A stretch of 15,414 bases of DNA from Proteiniphilum sp. GTDB lineage: Bacteria; Bacteroidota; Bacteroidia; Bacteroidales; Dysgonomonadaceae. The notes beneath the pieces were generated by a model, which was given only the letters and a program-made list of their open reading frames with translations, ran no database searches and was not told where the DNA came from. The stretch's first letter is position 1. Each line of letters opens with the position of its first letter. The stretch spans positions 1 to 15,414 of the forward strand of contig JAIRSV010000137.1 in assembly GCA_031255275.1 (NCBI GenBank), given 5' to 3'. The position numbers and the translations under genes were made by a program. Positions 1 to 7,118 of the stretch are shown here, piece by piece.

Positions 1-74
1 CTTTGACGACTAAAGTCGCTTTTGTGTTCCACATAAGTTTGTTTCAGGGAACTGTTACTTACTTCTTCTAAAAA

Positions 75-106
75 TTGTTTTAATGCGCAGATTATCGCTA
101 TATTTG
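75..106 (+). promoter_or_regulatory. Bacteroidota-type promoter for the small-RNA candidate
   Basis: TATATTTG at 99-106 matches the Bacteroidota -7 consensus TAnnTTTG exactly. A TTG at 75-77 lies 21 bases upstream, in the place expected for the -33 element. The start of transcription predicted from this spacing (about 112-114) coincides with the first base of the long stem described in the next entry. No protein start codon follows at a usual distance, which argues for a non-coding transcript. Confidence 0.6.
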
Positions 107-111
107 CATCG

Positions 112-190
112 ACCATTGAGTTATGTTCTTTTTGTTTGGCGATTCAAAGAACCGGATTTATTTCCGTAACTCAATGGTTTCCCTGTTTTT
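112..190 (+). ncRNA. Candidate structured small RNA, three-way junction
   Basis: A perfect 12-bp outer stem joins 112-123 (ACCATTGAGTTA) to 167-178 (TAACTCAATGGT). Inside it are two hairpins: 125-131 with 146-152 (7 bp, 14-nt loop) and 153-156 with 163-166 (4 bp, 6-nt loop). Together they make a three-way junction with almost no unpaired bases between helices. The outer stem is followed by TTCCCTGTTTTT, ending in five T at 186-190, as in an intrinsic terminator. With the promoter immediately upstream this predicts an RNA of about 79 nt. I do not recognise a known family: it is too short and too branched for 6S RNA, and I see no SRP RNA tetraloop arrangement. It could instead be a small inverted-repeat element. 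The structure is read by eye, and no energy or covariation calculation was done. Confidence 0.5.
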
Positions 191-383
191 AATCCTTAAC
201 TGAATGACATTGGGGTAGTGGGGTAGTGGAGTGATCTTTTTCAATTTTCCGTTTTACTGTTTTCCATTGGCGCGAAAAGGTTTTCTCTTGCCTGAGTTAC
301 ACGCACAGCGTAATTGGCGTGAGCGCTGCGAACGATCCGCTGTTGGATTACATGGGCGTGGCGAATGAATGACGCGAAGCTTT

Positions 384-407
384 CGGCGAGTGAATGAATC
401 CTCGCCG
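384..407 (-). terminator. GC hairpin behind the minus-strand operon
   Basis: CGGCGAG (384-390) pairs with CTCGCCG (401-407) around a 10-nt loop. It starts 17 bases after the stop codon of the last minus-strand gene. No T-run follows on the minus strand, so it is not a standard intrinsic terminator. It may act as a transcript 3'-end stabiliser or a Rho-dependent end. Confidence 0.35.
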
Positions 408-423
408 ATTCTTGAGTGAATGT

Positions 424-843
424 TCAGATCCGGTCGTAAGGCAACTGAGTCAGCGCGTCGGAGATTTTATCTATTACCTCCTTTATCGGCTTCTCGATCA
501 TCCCTCTGATAAGCGGATTCAAGTCGGCTTTTACCGTCATTCGCAGGCGGGTATCTCTTTCGCCTTTCGAGACTAACTGTATCCACAGGAAAACGTCGAA
601 GGGAAGTCTGTCAGACTTGAACTTTATGTGTTTGTTGGGTTCGCGCTCTGCGACGAGGAATGTGACTGTCCCTATCGGGTCTACCCGGAAGGAGATGCTG
701 TCTGCGTCGAACGAAAAGTCCGTCAGTCTGTCTTCGGGGATTCGGTCTCTTACCGACTCAAGTTTCCGCAGATCGGAGAGTACGCGGAATACGTCGGTAT
801 CGGCGTGCGGAATGGTTTTTATTTCACTGGTATATTCAGTCAT
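424..843 (-). CDS. SRPBCC-family (START-like) protein
   Basis: 139 aa, ATG start. The length, the alternating strand pattern, and a C-terminal helix (about 112-135, MIEKPIKEVIDKISDALTQL) that would close over a hydrophobic cavity fit the SRPBCC/START-like helix-grip fold, which binds hydrophobic ligands. No catalytic motif is visible, and no signal peptide, so it should be cytoplasmic. The start overlaps the pyrE stop by 4 bp (ATGA), which implies translational coupling with pyrE. A pyrE-SRPBCC pair is common in Bacteroidales genomes, but the ligand and role are unknown to me. The fold assignment rests on length, pattern and neighbourhood rather than on a diagnostic motif. Confidence 0.7.
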   Translation of the reverse strand: MTEYTSEIKTIPHADTDVFRVLSDLRKLESVRDRIPEDRLTDFSFDADSISFRVDPIGTVTFLVAEREPNKHIKFKSDRLPFDVFLWIQLVSKGERDTRLRMTVKADLNPLIRGMIEKPIKEVIDKISDALTQLPYDRI

Positions 844-1493
844 TTTTTTGTCTTTTTAGCGGTTTGGCCCCAGGTTTCCGGACTCTTTCGCCAGCCTTGC
901 AGCGTCAGCAGTTCCGATTCGTCGATATAACCGGTTGCCAGGGCTTCGTCCAGGATCGCGTCGTAGTCGCAGAGCGTGGTTAGCTCTACTCGCGCTTCGT
1001 GCATGCAATTCACGGAAAGGGGGAATCCGTAGGTGAACACTGCCAACATGCCGAGGACGTCGGATCCATTGCTGCGGATGGCTTCTACTGCCTTCAGGCT
1101 GCTGCCTCCCGTCGAGACCAGGTCTTCTATTACGATTACTTTCTGTTTGGGTTTCAGGTCTCCCTCGATCATGTTCTCCAGTCCGTGGTCCTTCGGCGCC
1201 GAACGGACGTATACGAAGGGGAGGTCAAGCAGGTCGGCGACCAGTACGCCGGGTGCGATGGCGCCTGTGGCTACTCCTGCTATGGCGTCGGCTTGCGGAT
1301 ATTTTTCAAGCACAAGGCGGGCGAATTCTACCTTCACAAAATTACGGACGGCCGGGTAGGACATCAGTTTCCGGTTGTCGCAGTATATGGGCGACTTCCA
1401 ACCCGAAGCCCATGTGAAGGGATTGGAGGGTTGTAACTTGATAGCCTTGATTCTGAGGAGCTTTTCGGCTGTTAATTTTCGTAGCGTGTTCAT
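840..1493 (-). CDS. pyrE: Orotate phosphoribosyltransferase
   Basis: 217 aa, a usual PyrE length. It transfers the ribose-5-phosphate of PRPP to orotate, giving OMP in de novo pyrimidine synthesis (cytoplasm). The PRPP-binding signature is at residues 119-131 (VIVIEDLVSTGGS). The orotate and flexible-loop regions include FTWASGWKSPIYCDNR (26-41) and RSAPKDHG (97-104, catalytic-loop Lys101 and His103). ATG start at 1491-1493, preceded by its own -7 promoter element. The stop overlaps the next gene's start by 4 bp, so the SRPBCC protein is co-translated. Confidence 0.96.
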   Translation of the reverse strand: MNTLRKLTAEKLLRIKAIKLQPSNPFTWASGWKSPIYCDNRKLMSYPAVRNFVKVEFARLVLEKYPQADAIAGVATGAIAPGVLVADLLDLPFVYVRSAPKDHGLENMIEGDLKPKQKVIVIEDLVSTGGSSLKAVEAIRSNGSDVLGMLAVFTYGFPLSVNCMHEARVELTTLCDYDAILDEALATGYIDESELLTLQGWRKSPETWGQTAKKTKK

Positions 1494-1524
1494 ACTCGTG
1501 TTGTCAATTTTTTCAGATTGACTG

Positions 1525-1532
1525 CAAAAGTA
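1525..1532 (-). promoter_or_regulatory. -7 element of a pyrE promoter
   Basis: Read on the minus strand this is TACTTTTG followed by CA, an exact TAnnTTTG match. It lies in the 86-bp gap between comF and pyrE, 31 bp before the pyrE ATG, giving a leader of roughly 25 nt. No clear TTTG is seen at the -33 position. It suggests pyrE and the SRPBCC gene can be transcribed separately from prmC-recX-comF. Confidence 0.6.
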
Positions 1533-1579
1533 CTCTTTTTCAAAATTACTTGCGCATTATTTCCCCGAAAAAAATGTGG

Positions 1580-2275
1580 CTAACGGGCTTCTCCGAGTGT
1601 TGCTATGCTGATTCTTACGCCGGTACACGTCATCAGGGCTGTCCCGCAGGCTTCCAGCGTAGATCCGGTAGTGATTACATCGTCCACCAGGAGCAGATGT
1701 TTCTGTTCGAAAAGCCCGGGATCGGTTACTTTAAAAATGTCTTTTACATTCTCCCAGCGCTGTGTTTTGTCGCGCTTCGTCTGTGTGGGATTGTGTATAG
1801 CGCGGAGCAGGTTGTCGGTCGACAGGGGTATTCCGGTGGTTTCGGAAAGCCCTTTGGCAATTATTTCCGCCTGGTTGTATCCTCTTGTTTTCTTTCTTTT
1901 GGGATGTACCGGCACGGGAACGATCAACTCGACCGGACGCAGAAAATCGCTGCCCAGCAGGTCTTTCCCGAACATGCGTCCCAGCAGCAGGCCGACGGGC
2001 TGACCGTTATGATACTTCAGGTGATGGATCAGGGGTTGCAGGATGCCACCTTTCGTATAGACGCAGAAGGAGGCGATCCGTTCGAAGGGGATACGGCCGG
2101 ACATCAGCCTTTCGGCGCCGTTACCCGGTTCCCTGAAGTTATATGTCTTCGGCAATCTGTACAGGCACTGCAGGCAGGCGCCTTCTTCTTCCTGAAGCAG
2201 TTCGCTGCCGCAGATAACGCACACGTTCGGGTAAAAAAGGTGCAGCAGTTGCCTTATCCATTCATTCCGCTTCAT
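1580..2275 (-). CDS. comF: ComF-family phosphoribosyltransferase-fold protein
   Basis: 231 aa. An N-terminal four-cysteine zinc site (C19, C22, C34, C37) is followed by the ComF signature RGYNQAE (131-137) and a type I phosphoribosyltransferase loop LLLVDDVITTGST (194-206). In naturally competent bacteria ComF acts in handling of incoming single-stranded DNA; the enzymatic activity of most family members is unproven, and nothing here shows that this organism is competent. The start overlaps the recX stop by 4 bp (ATGA), so it is very likely translated with recX. No signal peptide, so cytoplasmic. Confidence 0.9.
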   Translation of the reverse strand: MKRNEWIRQLLHLFYPNVCVICGSELLQEEEGACLQCLYRLPKTYNFREPGNGAERLMSGRIPFERIASFCVYTKGGILQPLIHHLKYHNGQPVGLLLGRMFGKDLLGSDFLRPVELIVPVPVHPKRKKTRGYNQAEIIAKGLSETTGIPLSTDNLLRAIHNPTQTKRDKTQRWENVKDIFKVTDPGLFEQKHLLLVDDVITTGSTLEACGTALMTCTGVRISIATLGEAR

Positions 2276-2799
2276 TGAAGATCCTCCTCCGTCTGCATTT
2301 TTTTCATGCAGGCTGTCACTTCGTCCGGAGAATAGCCTCTGGACAGTGCATACCGGATCAGCTTATCCCGCTTTTCACGGTCTGACCGTCCCTTCACTGT
2401 TTTCCATTTTCTGTCGAGTATCGACTGCAATGATTCTTCGAACGAATCGGTGGGAAGTTCCGAAAACGCTTCCTCAATCAGTTCCTGTGGCAGTTGCTTC
2501 TGCTTCAGGTAAAACGCAATCTTTCTCCTGCCCCATTTATCGAACCGGAGTTTGTCACGGATATAGCTCCGGACAAACCGTTCTTCATCAATATATTTTT
2601 CCCTCCTCAGCCGGTCGACGATCCTGTCTCTCTCCGGCTCCGGAAGGCCCATCCCCTGTAACTTCCCGGCAATGTCGAAGGGTGCGCACTCTTTTTGCGA
2701 ACAGAGCCGCGTCATCCTGGCATAAGCCTTCTCCTCCTCGCTCATCCCGCCTTTCCTGTTCATCTCCATTTCTATTTCCATTTCCATTTCCATTCCCAT
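2272..2799 (-). CDS. recX: Regulatory protein RecX
   Basis: 175 aa. RecX proteins bind RecA filaments and limit recombinase activity. The family core is clear: helical repeats including YIDEERFVRSYIRDKLRFDK (residues 69-88), then WGRRKIAFYLKQK, and the weaker C-terminal repeat around 140-165. The first ATG (2797-2799) begins an odd Met/Glu-rich stretch (MGMEMEMEIEMEM) encoded by a hexanucleotide repeat; family members normally begin near what is here residue 19 (MSEEEKAYAR, ATG at 2743-2745). I kept the long form because it starts only 2 bp after the prmC stop, but the shorter start is a real alternative. The 3' end overlaps comF by 4 bp. Confidence 0.9.
   Translation of the reverse strand: MGMEMEMEIEMEMNRKGGMSEEEKAYARMTRLCSQKECAPFDIAGKLQGMGLPEPERDRIVDRLRREKYIDEERFVRSYIRDKLRFDKWGRRKIAFYLKQKQLPQELIEEAFSELPTDSFEESLQSILDRKWKTVKGRSDREKRDKLIRYALSRGYSPDEVTACMKKMQTEEDLQ
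2761..2799 (-). repeat. Hexanucleotide repeat at the recX start
   Basis: On the minus strand ATGGAA-like hexamers are repeated about six times with small changes, encoding alternating Met and Glu/Ile. A change of one unit keeps the frame but adds or removes a Met start codon, so slippage could alter the number of possible starts without inactivating recX. Confidence 0.75.
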
Positions 2800-2801
2800 T
2801 T

Positions 2802-3647
2802 TTATTCCGGTCTTACGGCTCGCACCATCCTGTCATTCCCCGAAATATCTTTCCTTAATTCCATACGGATAAACCCCTTACTCCGGAGCAAAGTACTCAC
2901 TTCCGCCCCTTTTTCCCGGTTAATCTCAAAATACAGTTCCCCCCCTTCGCGCAGCAACACAAGCGCCACATCGGCAATCCGCTCATAAAAAAGCAACGCA
3001 TTGTCGTCGGCGACAAAAAGCGCCGTATGAGGCTCAAAGCCGAGAACATTCACCTCCATATCCGCCTTTTCCGACTCCGTCACATAGGGAGGATTACTCA
3101 CGATCACGTCAAAGAGCGGACAGCCATCGACGGGCTGAAAAATGTCCCGCACGGAAAACCGTACAGCGACCCCGTTCAGACGGGCATTTTCCGACGCCAC
3201 CCTCAACGCCCTTTCCGATACGTCCCAGGCATGTACCTCAGCCCCCCTCATCTTCTCAGCCAGCGTCACCGCGATGCAGCCGCTGCCGGTACCGATGTCC
3301 AGCACCGAACGGCCTGACTGCCGGTCTCCGGCAAGAATCCATTCCACAAGCTCCTCCGTTTCGGGACGGGGAATAAGCACATCGGGCGTAACCCTGAAGG
3401 ACAGCCCGTAAAACTCCGTCTTCCCCAGTATATACTGTATCGGCTCTCCGCGTTTCAGTCTGCGGACAATATCTTCCGCTTTACCGATCTCCAAACCGGA
3501 TAAATGATTAATTTTGTCTGCCGTTATGCCCCTGAAAGGAGTGCCGCATATCTCCTCAAAGATAAGCTGCATCAGGACAGACGCCTCCCTTCCGGAGTAA
3601 AGTCCGTTCAATTCCTCCTGCAAAAAATGTAGAAACGGGTGTTGCAT
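2802..3647 (-). CDS. prmC: Peptide chain release factor N5-glutamine methyltransferase
   Basis: 281 aa from the ATG at 3645-3647. PrmC methylates the Gln of the GGQ motif in release factors RF1/RF2 using S-adenosylmethionine. Seen in the sequence: an N-terminal helical domain, the linker FRVTPDVLIPRPETEELVEW (about 84-103), the SAM-binding loop LDIGTGSG (116-123) and the catalytic NPPY motif (185-188). The frame is open 12 bp further to a TTG at 3657-3659, but that TTG overlaps a possible -7 element and adds only four residues, so I prefer the ATG. First gene of the minus-strand cluster; 2 bp before recX and divergent from ribD. Cytoplasmic. Confidence 0.95.
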   Translation of the reverse strand: MQHPFLHFLQEELNGLYSGREASVLMQLIFEEICGTPFRGITADKINHLSGLEIGKAEDIVRRLKRGEPIQYILGKTEFYGLSFRVTPDVLIPRPETEELVEWILAGDRQSGRSVLDIGTGSGCIAVTLAEKMRGAEVHAWDVSERALRVASENARLNGVAVRFSVRDIFQPVDGCPLFDVIVSNPPYVTESEKADMEVNVLGFEPHTALFVADDNALLFYERIADVALVLLREGGELYFEINREKGAEVSTLLRSKGFIRMELRKDISGNDRMVRAVRPE

Positions 3648-3656
3648 AACGAAAGC

Positions 3657-3664
3657 CAAATATG
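3657..3664 (-). promoter_or_regulatory. Weak -7 candidate in the prmC-ribD divergent gap
   Basis: Minus-strand CATATTTG differs from TAnnTTTG only at the first base. It would place transcription start only a few bases before the chosen prmC ATG, giving an almost leaderless message. On the plus strand of this 94-bp gap I see no full TAnnTTTG for ribD. Confidence 0.25.
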
Positions 3665-3741
3665 ACGAAAGCCGGGAAGAAAGCCAAACGGTTTTACTCT
3701 TTTCCGGATCGCATCTTACACACTGTAAAGGTAATTAAAAA

Positions 3742-4812
3742 ATGGAACTGAATCCGCAATTTATGGAGAGATGCCTTCAGCTTGCCCGCAAGGGAGAAGG
3801 CTTCACCAAACCGAATCCCCTGGTCGGCGCCGTAGTGGTACACAACGGCCGGATAATCGGAGAAGGATTTCACCGTCAATACGGGAACGCACATGCAGAG
3901 GTAAATGCCATCACCTCCGTAAAAGACAGCACGCTGCTTCCGGAATCCACCCTCTACGTATCGCTTGAACCCTGCACGCATCACGGCCAAACCCCTCCCT
4001 GCACGGAACTGATTATCACCCGAAAGATTCCCCGCGTAGTGGTAGCCACCGGCGATCCCAACCCGAAGGTGTCGGGCAAAGGGATCGCGATGATGAGAGA
4101 GCACGGCATTGAAGTGGTGACGGGAATACTGGAAAAAGAAGCGCGCGACCTGAACAGGATTTTCTTCGTGAACCATCTCTGCGGCAGACCCTACATAATT
4201 CTGAAATGGGCGCAAAGCTGCGACGGCTTCATGGATCGCCACCGCGCAGCGGGTGACGGGAAACAGCCGGAAATCCTGTCCGGCGCCCTGACACACACCC
4301 TCGTCCACAAATTCCGCACGCAGGTGCAGGGAATCATGGTAGGCACTCGCACCGCACTGCTGGACAATCCCCGGTTAACGGCAAGAAAGTGGTTCGGCCA
4401 TCACCCGGCAAGAGTGGTTATCGACAGGGAAAACAAAATCCCGGCCGGCGCATCCCTGTTCGACGGATCGGCACCCGTCATCGTTTTCACGGCATCCGCC
4501 CCCCCCGGCGTAACAGAGAAAAAGCATGTAAAGTACATGGAAATAGACTTCTCCGGGGACACCAATACACAAATACTGAAGCGGCTGTATGACGAAAAAA
4601 TACACTCTCTCCTGATAGAAGGGGGCGCCCGGCTGCTGACCTCCTTCATCGAAAAGGAGATGTGGGACGAAGCATACGTCGAGACGACAGAGAAGGCGCT
4701 CCGGGCAGGAGTAAAAGCGCCGGCCATACAGGGGGATATGATCGCCTCTATTGACTACCCTGGCTCGCTTCAGGTTCATTTAAAGAGCAAAATAACTCGA
4801 AATATTCATTAA
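3742..4812 (+). CDS. ribD: Bifunctional riboflavin biosynthesis deaminase/reductase RibD
   Basis: 356 aa, a typical bifunctional RibD length. The N-terminal half is a cytidine-deaminase-like domain with zinc and catalytic residues in HAEVNA (H51, E53) and PCTHHGQTPPC (C78, C87); it deaminates the pyrimidine product of GTP cyclohydrolase II. The C-terminal half (about 147-350) is the NADPH-dependent ribosyl reductase, with MVGTRTALLDNPRLTAR (199-215) and LIEGGARLLTSFI (291-303). Cytoplasmic. Divergent from prmC. A run of eight C at 4499-4506 (Ser-Ala-Pro-Pro-Gly) lies inside the reductase domain. The reading frame is intact. Confidence 0.96.
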   Translation: MELNPQFMERCLQLARKGEGFTKPNPLVGAVVVHNGRIIGEGFHRQYGNAHAEVNAITSVKDSTLLPESTLYVSLEPCTHHGQTPPCTELIITRKIPRVVVATGDPNPKVSGKGIAMMREHGIEVVTGILEKEARDLNRIFFVNHLCGRPYIILKWAQSCDGFMDRHRAAGDGKQPEILSGALTHTLVHKFRTQVQGIMVGTRTALLDNPRLTARKWFGHHPARVVIDRENKIPAGASLFDGSAPVIVFTASAPPGVTEKKHVKYMEIDFSGDTNTQILKRLYDEKIHSLLIEGGARLLTSFIEKEMWDEAYVETTEKALRAGVKAPAIQGDMIASIDYPGSLQVHLKSKITRNIH

Positions 4813-4849
4813 ATATCCATTTTGATATGGCTGGAGAGAAAAATCTTTC

Positions 4850-4857
4850 TACTTTTG
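4850..4857 (+). promoter_or_regulatory. -7 element for the lipoprotein gene
   Basis: TACTTTTG followed by CA is an exact TAnnTTTG match, 41 bp before the ATG at 4898. A TTTTG lies at 4820-4824, 25 bases upstream, further than the usual 19-21. It separates the lipoprotein gene from ribD transcriptionally. Confidence 0.55.
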
Positions 4858-4897
4858 CATATCCTAAACGACGTGGTATACAATATTTTTGAAACGA

Positions 4898-6247
4898 ATG
4901 ATATTTAAATATTCCTTTTGGGCAGCGGCGCTTATTGTGAACATATTGTTGTTTTCTTCCTGCCTTAATTCCTCCGACAGTATTATAGAGTATCCCACAG
5001 ATCCGCAAATATATGCCATTTCCGTCTCTTCCCGTACCGATACAGCCTCTCTGCTGTCAGGCGTCGTCTTCACGATCGACCAGGTAAAAGGGGAGATATT
5101 CAACAGGGAGCCGTTACCCTATCTGTTTAAAGTGGACAGCGCGACTCTGAATCTCACAGCCTCAAACAGCTACTATTCATTCTTCAGGATAGATCTCAGG
5201 CTCGATGACTCGGACGACTATTATACATGGAAGGGTGATTCGATTGCCATAAACCGGTTGCGAGAGATCAAAACAACCGCTCCCGACGGCGTCACGGCAA
5301 AAAACTATAAATTCCAACTGAACATATACCAGAATGATCCTGACAGTATCTCTTGGGAAAAAATCAAGGAAAAAGATCCTACTCCTCCGGCAGCAAGTCA
5401 GAAGACCGTCGCCCATAATAACCTGTTTTTCACCTACTACCGGTCGGGAACGGAAATGAAGGCCGTCTCCTCTTCCGACGGTAAAAATTGGAGCGGCGTC
5501 AACCTCTCCGGAATGCCTCACACTGTTACGCTCTCGTCGCTTATCACATCCGGGAACGCCATTTATGCGCTCGACACGGCCTCCGGCTCAGTATACCGGT
5601 CGTCCAACGGCGCGGCTTGGAATCTGCTGCAAACAAATTACAAAGTGGCGGCGCTCTACGGAGAATTGCCGTTTGCTTCTCCCGGAAATATTTTACTGGC
5701 GGTAAAAGATGTCGGAAATCTTAAATTTGCCCGTGCCGGCAATGACCTTTCGGTAATCACACCGATGAACGATATTCCGGCCGGCATGCCGGTTACGGAC
5801 TTTTCGGCGATAAAAGTGGAGAGCAGTTCATCCTATGCCAGCAAATTCATCTTCCTGTCGGGCGGAACGAAAGTCGATAATACTCCCAATGAAGATATAT
5901 GGGTAATACAGGAAGACGAAGGCGTTATTAAATACATCAAGTCGAAAAGGCCGACGGAGGCGACTTTGAAAGGAAGCAGCCTCTTTTTTTATGATGACAA
6001 ACCCTGGATGATCGTAACATCATCTGCCGGAAAAAATCTGTTGATGTATTCGGAGAATTACGGCGTGGACTGGATCGAAGCCGGCGAAAACCAGGTTTTA
6101 CCGGACGACTTTACGGGAAGAACAAATGCATCGGTAATTACCGATACAGACAATTATATATGGATATTCGGCGGAATATCTTCATCCGATAATACCCCAT
6201 TTGCGGATGTTTGGAAAGGCAGACTCAATAAGTTTGGGTCTGTTTGA
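4898..6247 (+). CDS. DUF6242-like lipoprotein with propeller-like repeats
   Basis: 449 aa from the ATG at 4898; an upstream in-frame TTG (4889) would add three residues and is less likely. A hydrophobic signal ends in a lipobox-like LLFSSC, so Cys22 is the probable lipidated residue and the protein is probably anchored in the envelope. After about 150 residues of beta-rich sequence come BNR/kelch-like blades: SSSDGKNWSGV, YRSSNGAAWNLL, YSENYGVDWIEAG and a final WIFGGISSSDNTPFADVWKG. The pattern fits the DUF6242 family of Bacteroidales proteins, whose function is not known. It sits just upstream of the envelope-biogenesis run on the same strand, 142 bp before the next gene. No enzymatic motif is visible; the Asp-box-like turns recall sialidase-type propellers, but I see no catalytic set. 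Confidence 0.75.
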   Translation: MIFKYSFWAAALIVNILLFSSCLNSSDSIIEYPTDPQIYAISVSSRTDTASLLSGVVFTIDQVKGEIFNREPLPYLFKVDSATLNLTASNSYYSFFRIDLRLDDSDDYYTWKGDSIAINRLREIKTTAPDGVTAKNYKFQLNIYQNDPDSISWEKIKEKDPTPPAASQKTVAHNNLFFTYYRSGTEMKAVSSSDGKNWSGVNLSGMPHTVTLSSLITSGNAIYALDTASGSVYRSSNGAAWNLLQTNYKVAALYGELPFASPGNILLAVKDVGNLKFARAGNDLSVITPMNDIPAGMPVTDFSAIKVESSSSYASKFIFLSGGTKVDNTPNEDIWVIQEDEGVIKYIKSKRPTEATLKGSSLFFYDDKPWMIVTSSAGKNLLMYSENYGVDWIEAGENQVLPDDFTGRTNASVITDTDNYIWIFGGISSSDNTPFADVWKGRLNKFGSV

Positions 6248-6389
6248 ATTGATTGAGAAAACCACGTTACCGGTTAAAACGGGCACTGAAGCTGACGGAG
6301 GCGGGTTGGCTGCATATATCGGCCATTTCTTCGCTCCGGACAATTTATGGACTGAATTTTTAGCGTTGAGACAATAATACTCAAACAGG

Positions 6390-7097
6390 ATGAAAACCGA
6401 AAGATCTGTCATTGTCTCTCTTTTTGTAACGGGTCTCTTTTTGATGGTATCCACCGCAAACACTCGCGCACAGGAGTACAGGTGCGAAATTGGAAGCGCT
6501 GCAGGAACTTCGTTCTATATGGGCGACGCCAACAGAACGAAATTTTACCTCCACCCGGGAATGGCCGGGGGGATCCTGTTCCGGTACAACATCAATTTTC
6601 TCTGGAGCGTCAAAGCCGGCATATTTGCCGGAAGTGTTTCGGGAAAGAGCGAAGATTCGGGCAATACTTTTCCGTTCGCACACCGGGCTTCTTTTCGCCG
6701 CACGCTGGCAGAGCTGGGGACGCAAGTGGAGTTCAATTTTTTTCCGTACAGCGACAAGTACGCTTATCTCGGGACGAAGCCTTATACTCCTTACCTTTTT
6801 ACGGGAGTGGGCGCCACCTGCGCAACGGGAGTTGAAACTTTTATTGACGCGAATATCCCTTTCGGAATGGGATTTAAGTATAAATTAAAAAACAGAATGA
6901 ATATCGGTATTGAGTTCTCGGCGCGAAAACTGTTTGATGACGATTTCGACGTTACCGAAAAAACCACCGGATGGAATCTGGACAGTCCTTACGGCATTAA
7001 AAGCAGTGTCCTCAAAAACAGAGACTGGTATTCGTTCACAATGGTTTTTCTGACATGGGAGTTCAGTTTGCGTGAAGATCCCTGTCACGGGAATTAA
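6390..7097 (+). CDS. DUF6089-family outer-membrane beta-barrel protein
   Basis: 235 aa. A Sec signal peptide (about 1-27, ending NTRAQ) is followed by alternating aromatic/hydrophobic beta strands and glycine-rich turns typical of small outer-membrane barrels: an SAAGTSFYMGDANRTKF entry, FRYNINFLWSVKAGIFAG, TQVEFNFFPY, PYLFTGVGA, GMGFKYKLKNRMNIGIEFSARKLF and a terminal WYSFTMVFLTWEF. This protein type precedes uppS and bamA in many Bacteroidota, which supports the DUF6089 call. Likely in the outer membrane; biochemical role unknown. It is 21 bp before uppS and probably in one transcript with it. The last nine residues after WEF are polar, so the barrel does not end exactly at an aromatic C-terminus. 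Confidence 0.8.
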   Translation: MKTERSVIVSLFVTGLFLMVSTANTRAQEYRCEIGSAAGTSFYMGDANRTKFYLHPGMAGGILFRYNINFLWSVKAGIFAGSVSGKSEDSGNTFPFAHRASFRRTLAELGTQVEFNFFPYSDKYAYLGTKPYTPYLFTGVGATCATGVETFIDANIPFGMGFKYKLKNRMNIGIEFSARKLFDDDFDVTEKTTGWNLDSPYGIKSSVLKNRDWYSFTMVFLTWEFSLREDPCHGN

Positions 7098-7118
7098 CAA
7101 TTCAGACATAAAATAAAG

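Larger units (their letters stand above)
1..423. other. Gene-free 5' stretch
   Basis: I see no convincing protein gene here. The stretch holds a consensus promoter and small-RNA candidate (75-190), AT-rich sequence with short GTAGTGG direct repeats around 215-230, and a GC hairpin at 384-407 behind the minus-strand operon. A plus-strand frame that stays open from 235 to a TGA at 370-372 has no ATG before residue 39 and no product I recognise. A weak 4-bp hairpin at 7-18 followed by CTTTTGTGTT could be the end of a transcript coming from outside the window. Confidence 0.5.

Noticed and set aside
112..190. 6S RNA
   Set aside because: The candidate is under half the usual length and is a three-way junction rather than a long hairpin with a central bubble.
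235..372. Possible end of a degraded gene (frame ending ...DYMGVANE)
   Set aside because: The tail looks protein-like, but there is no recognisable family, no start, and a stop directly upstream at 232-234.
1550..2278. 242-codon plus-strand open frame over comF
   Set aside because: ComF on the minus strand has zinc and phosphoribosyltransferase motifs and fits the operon; the plus-strand frame has neither.
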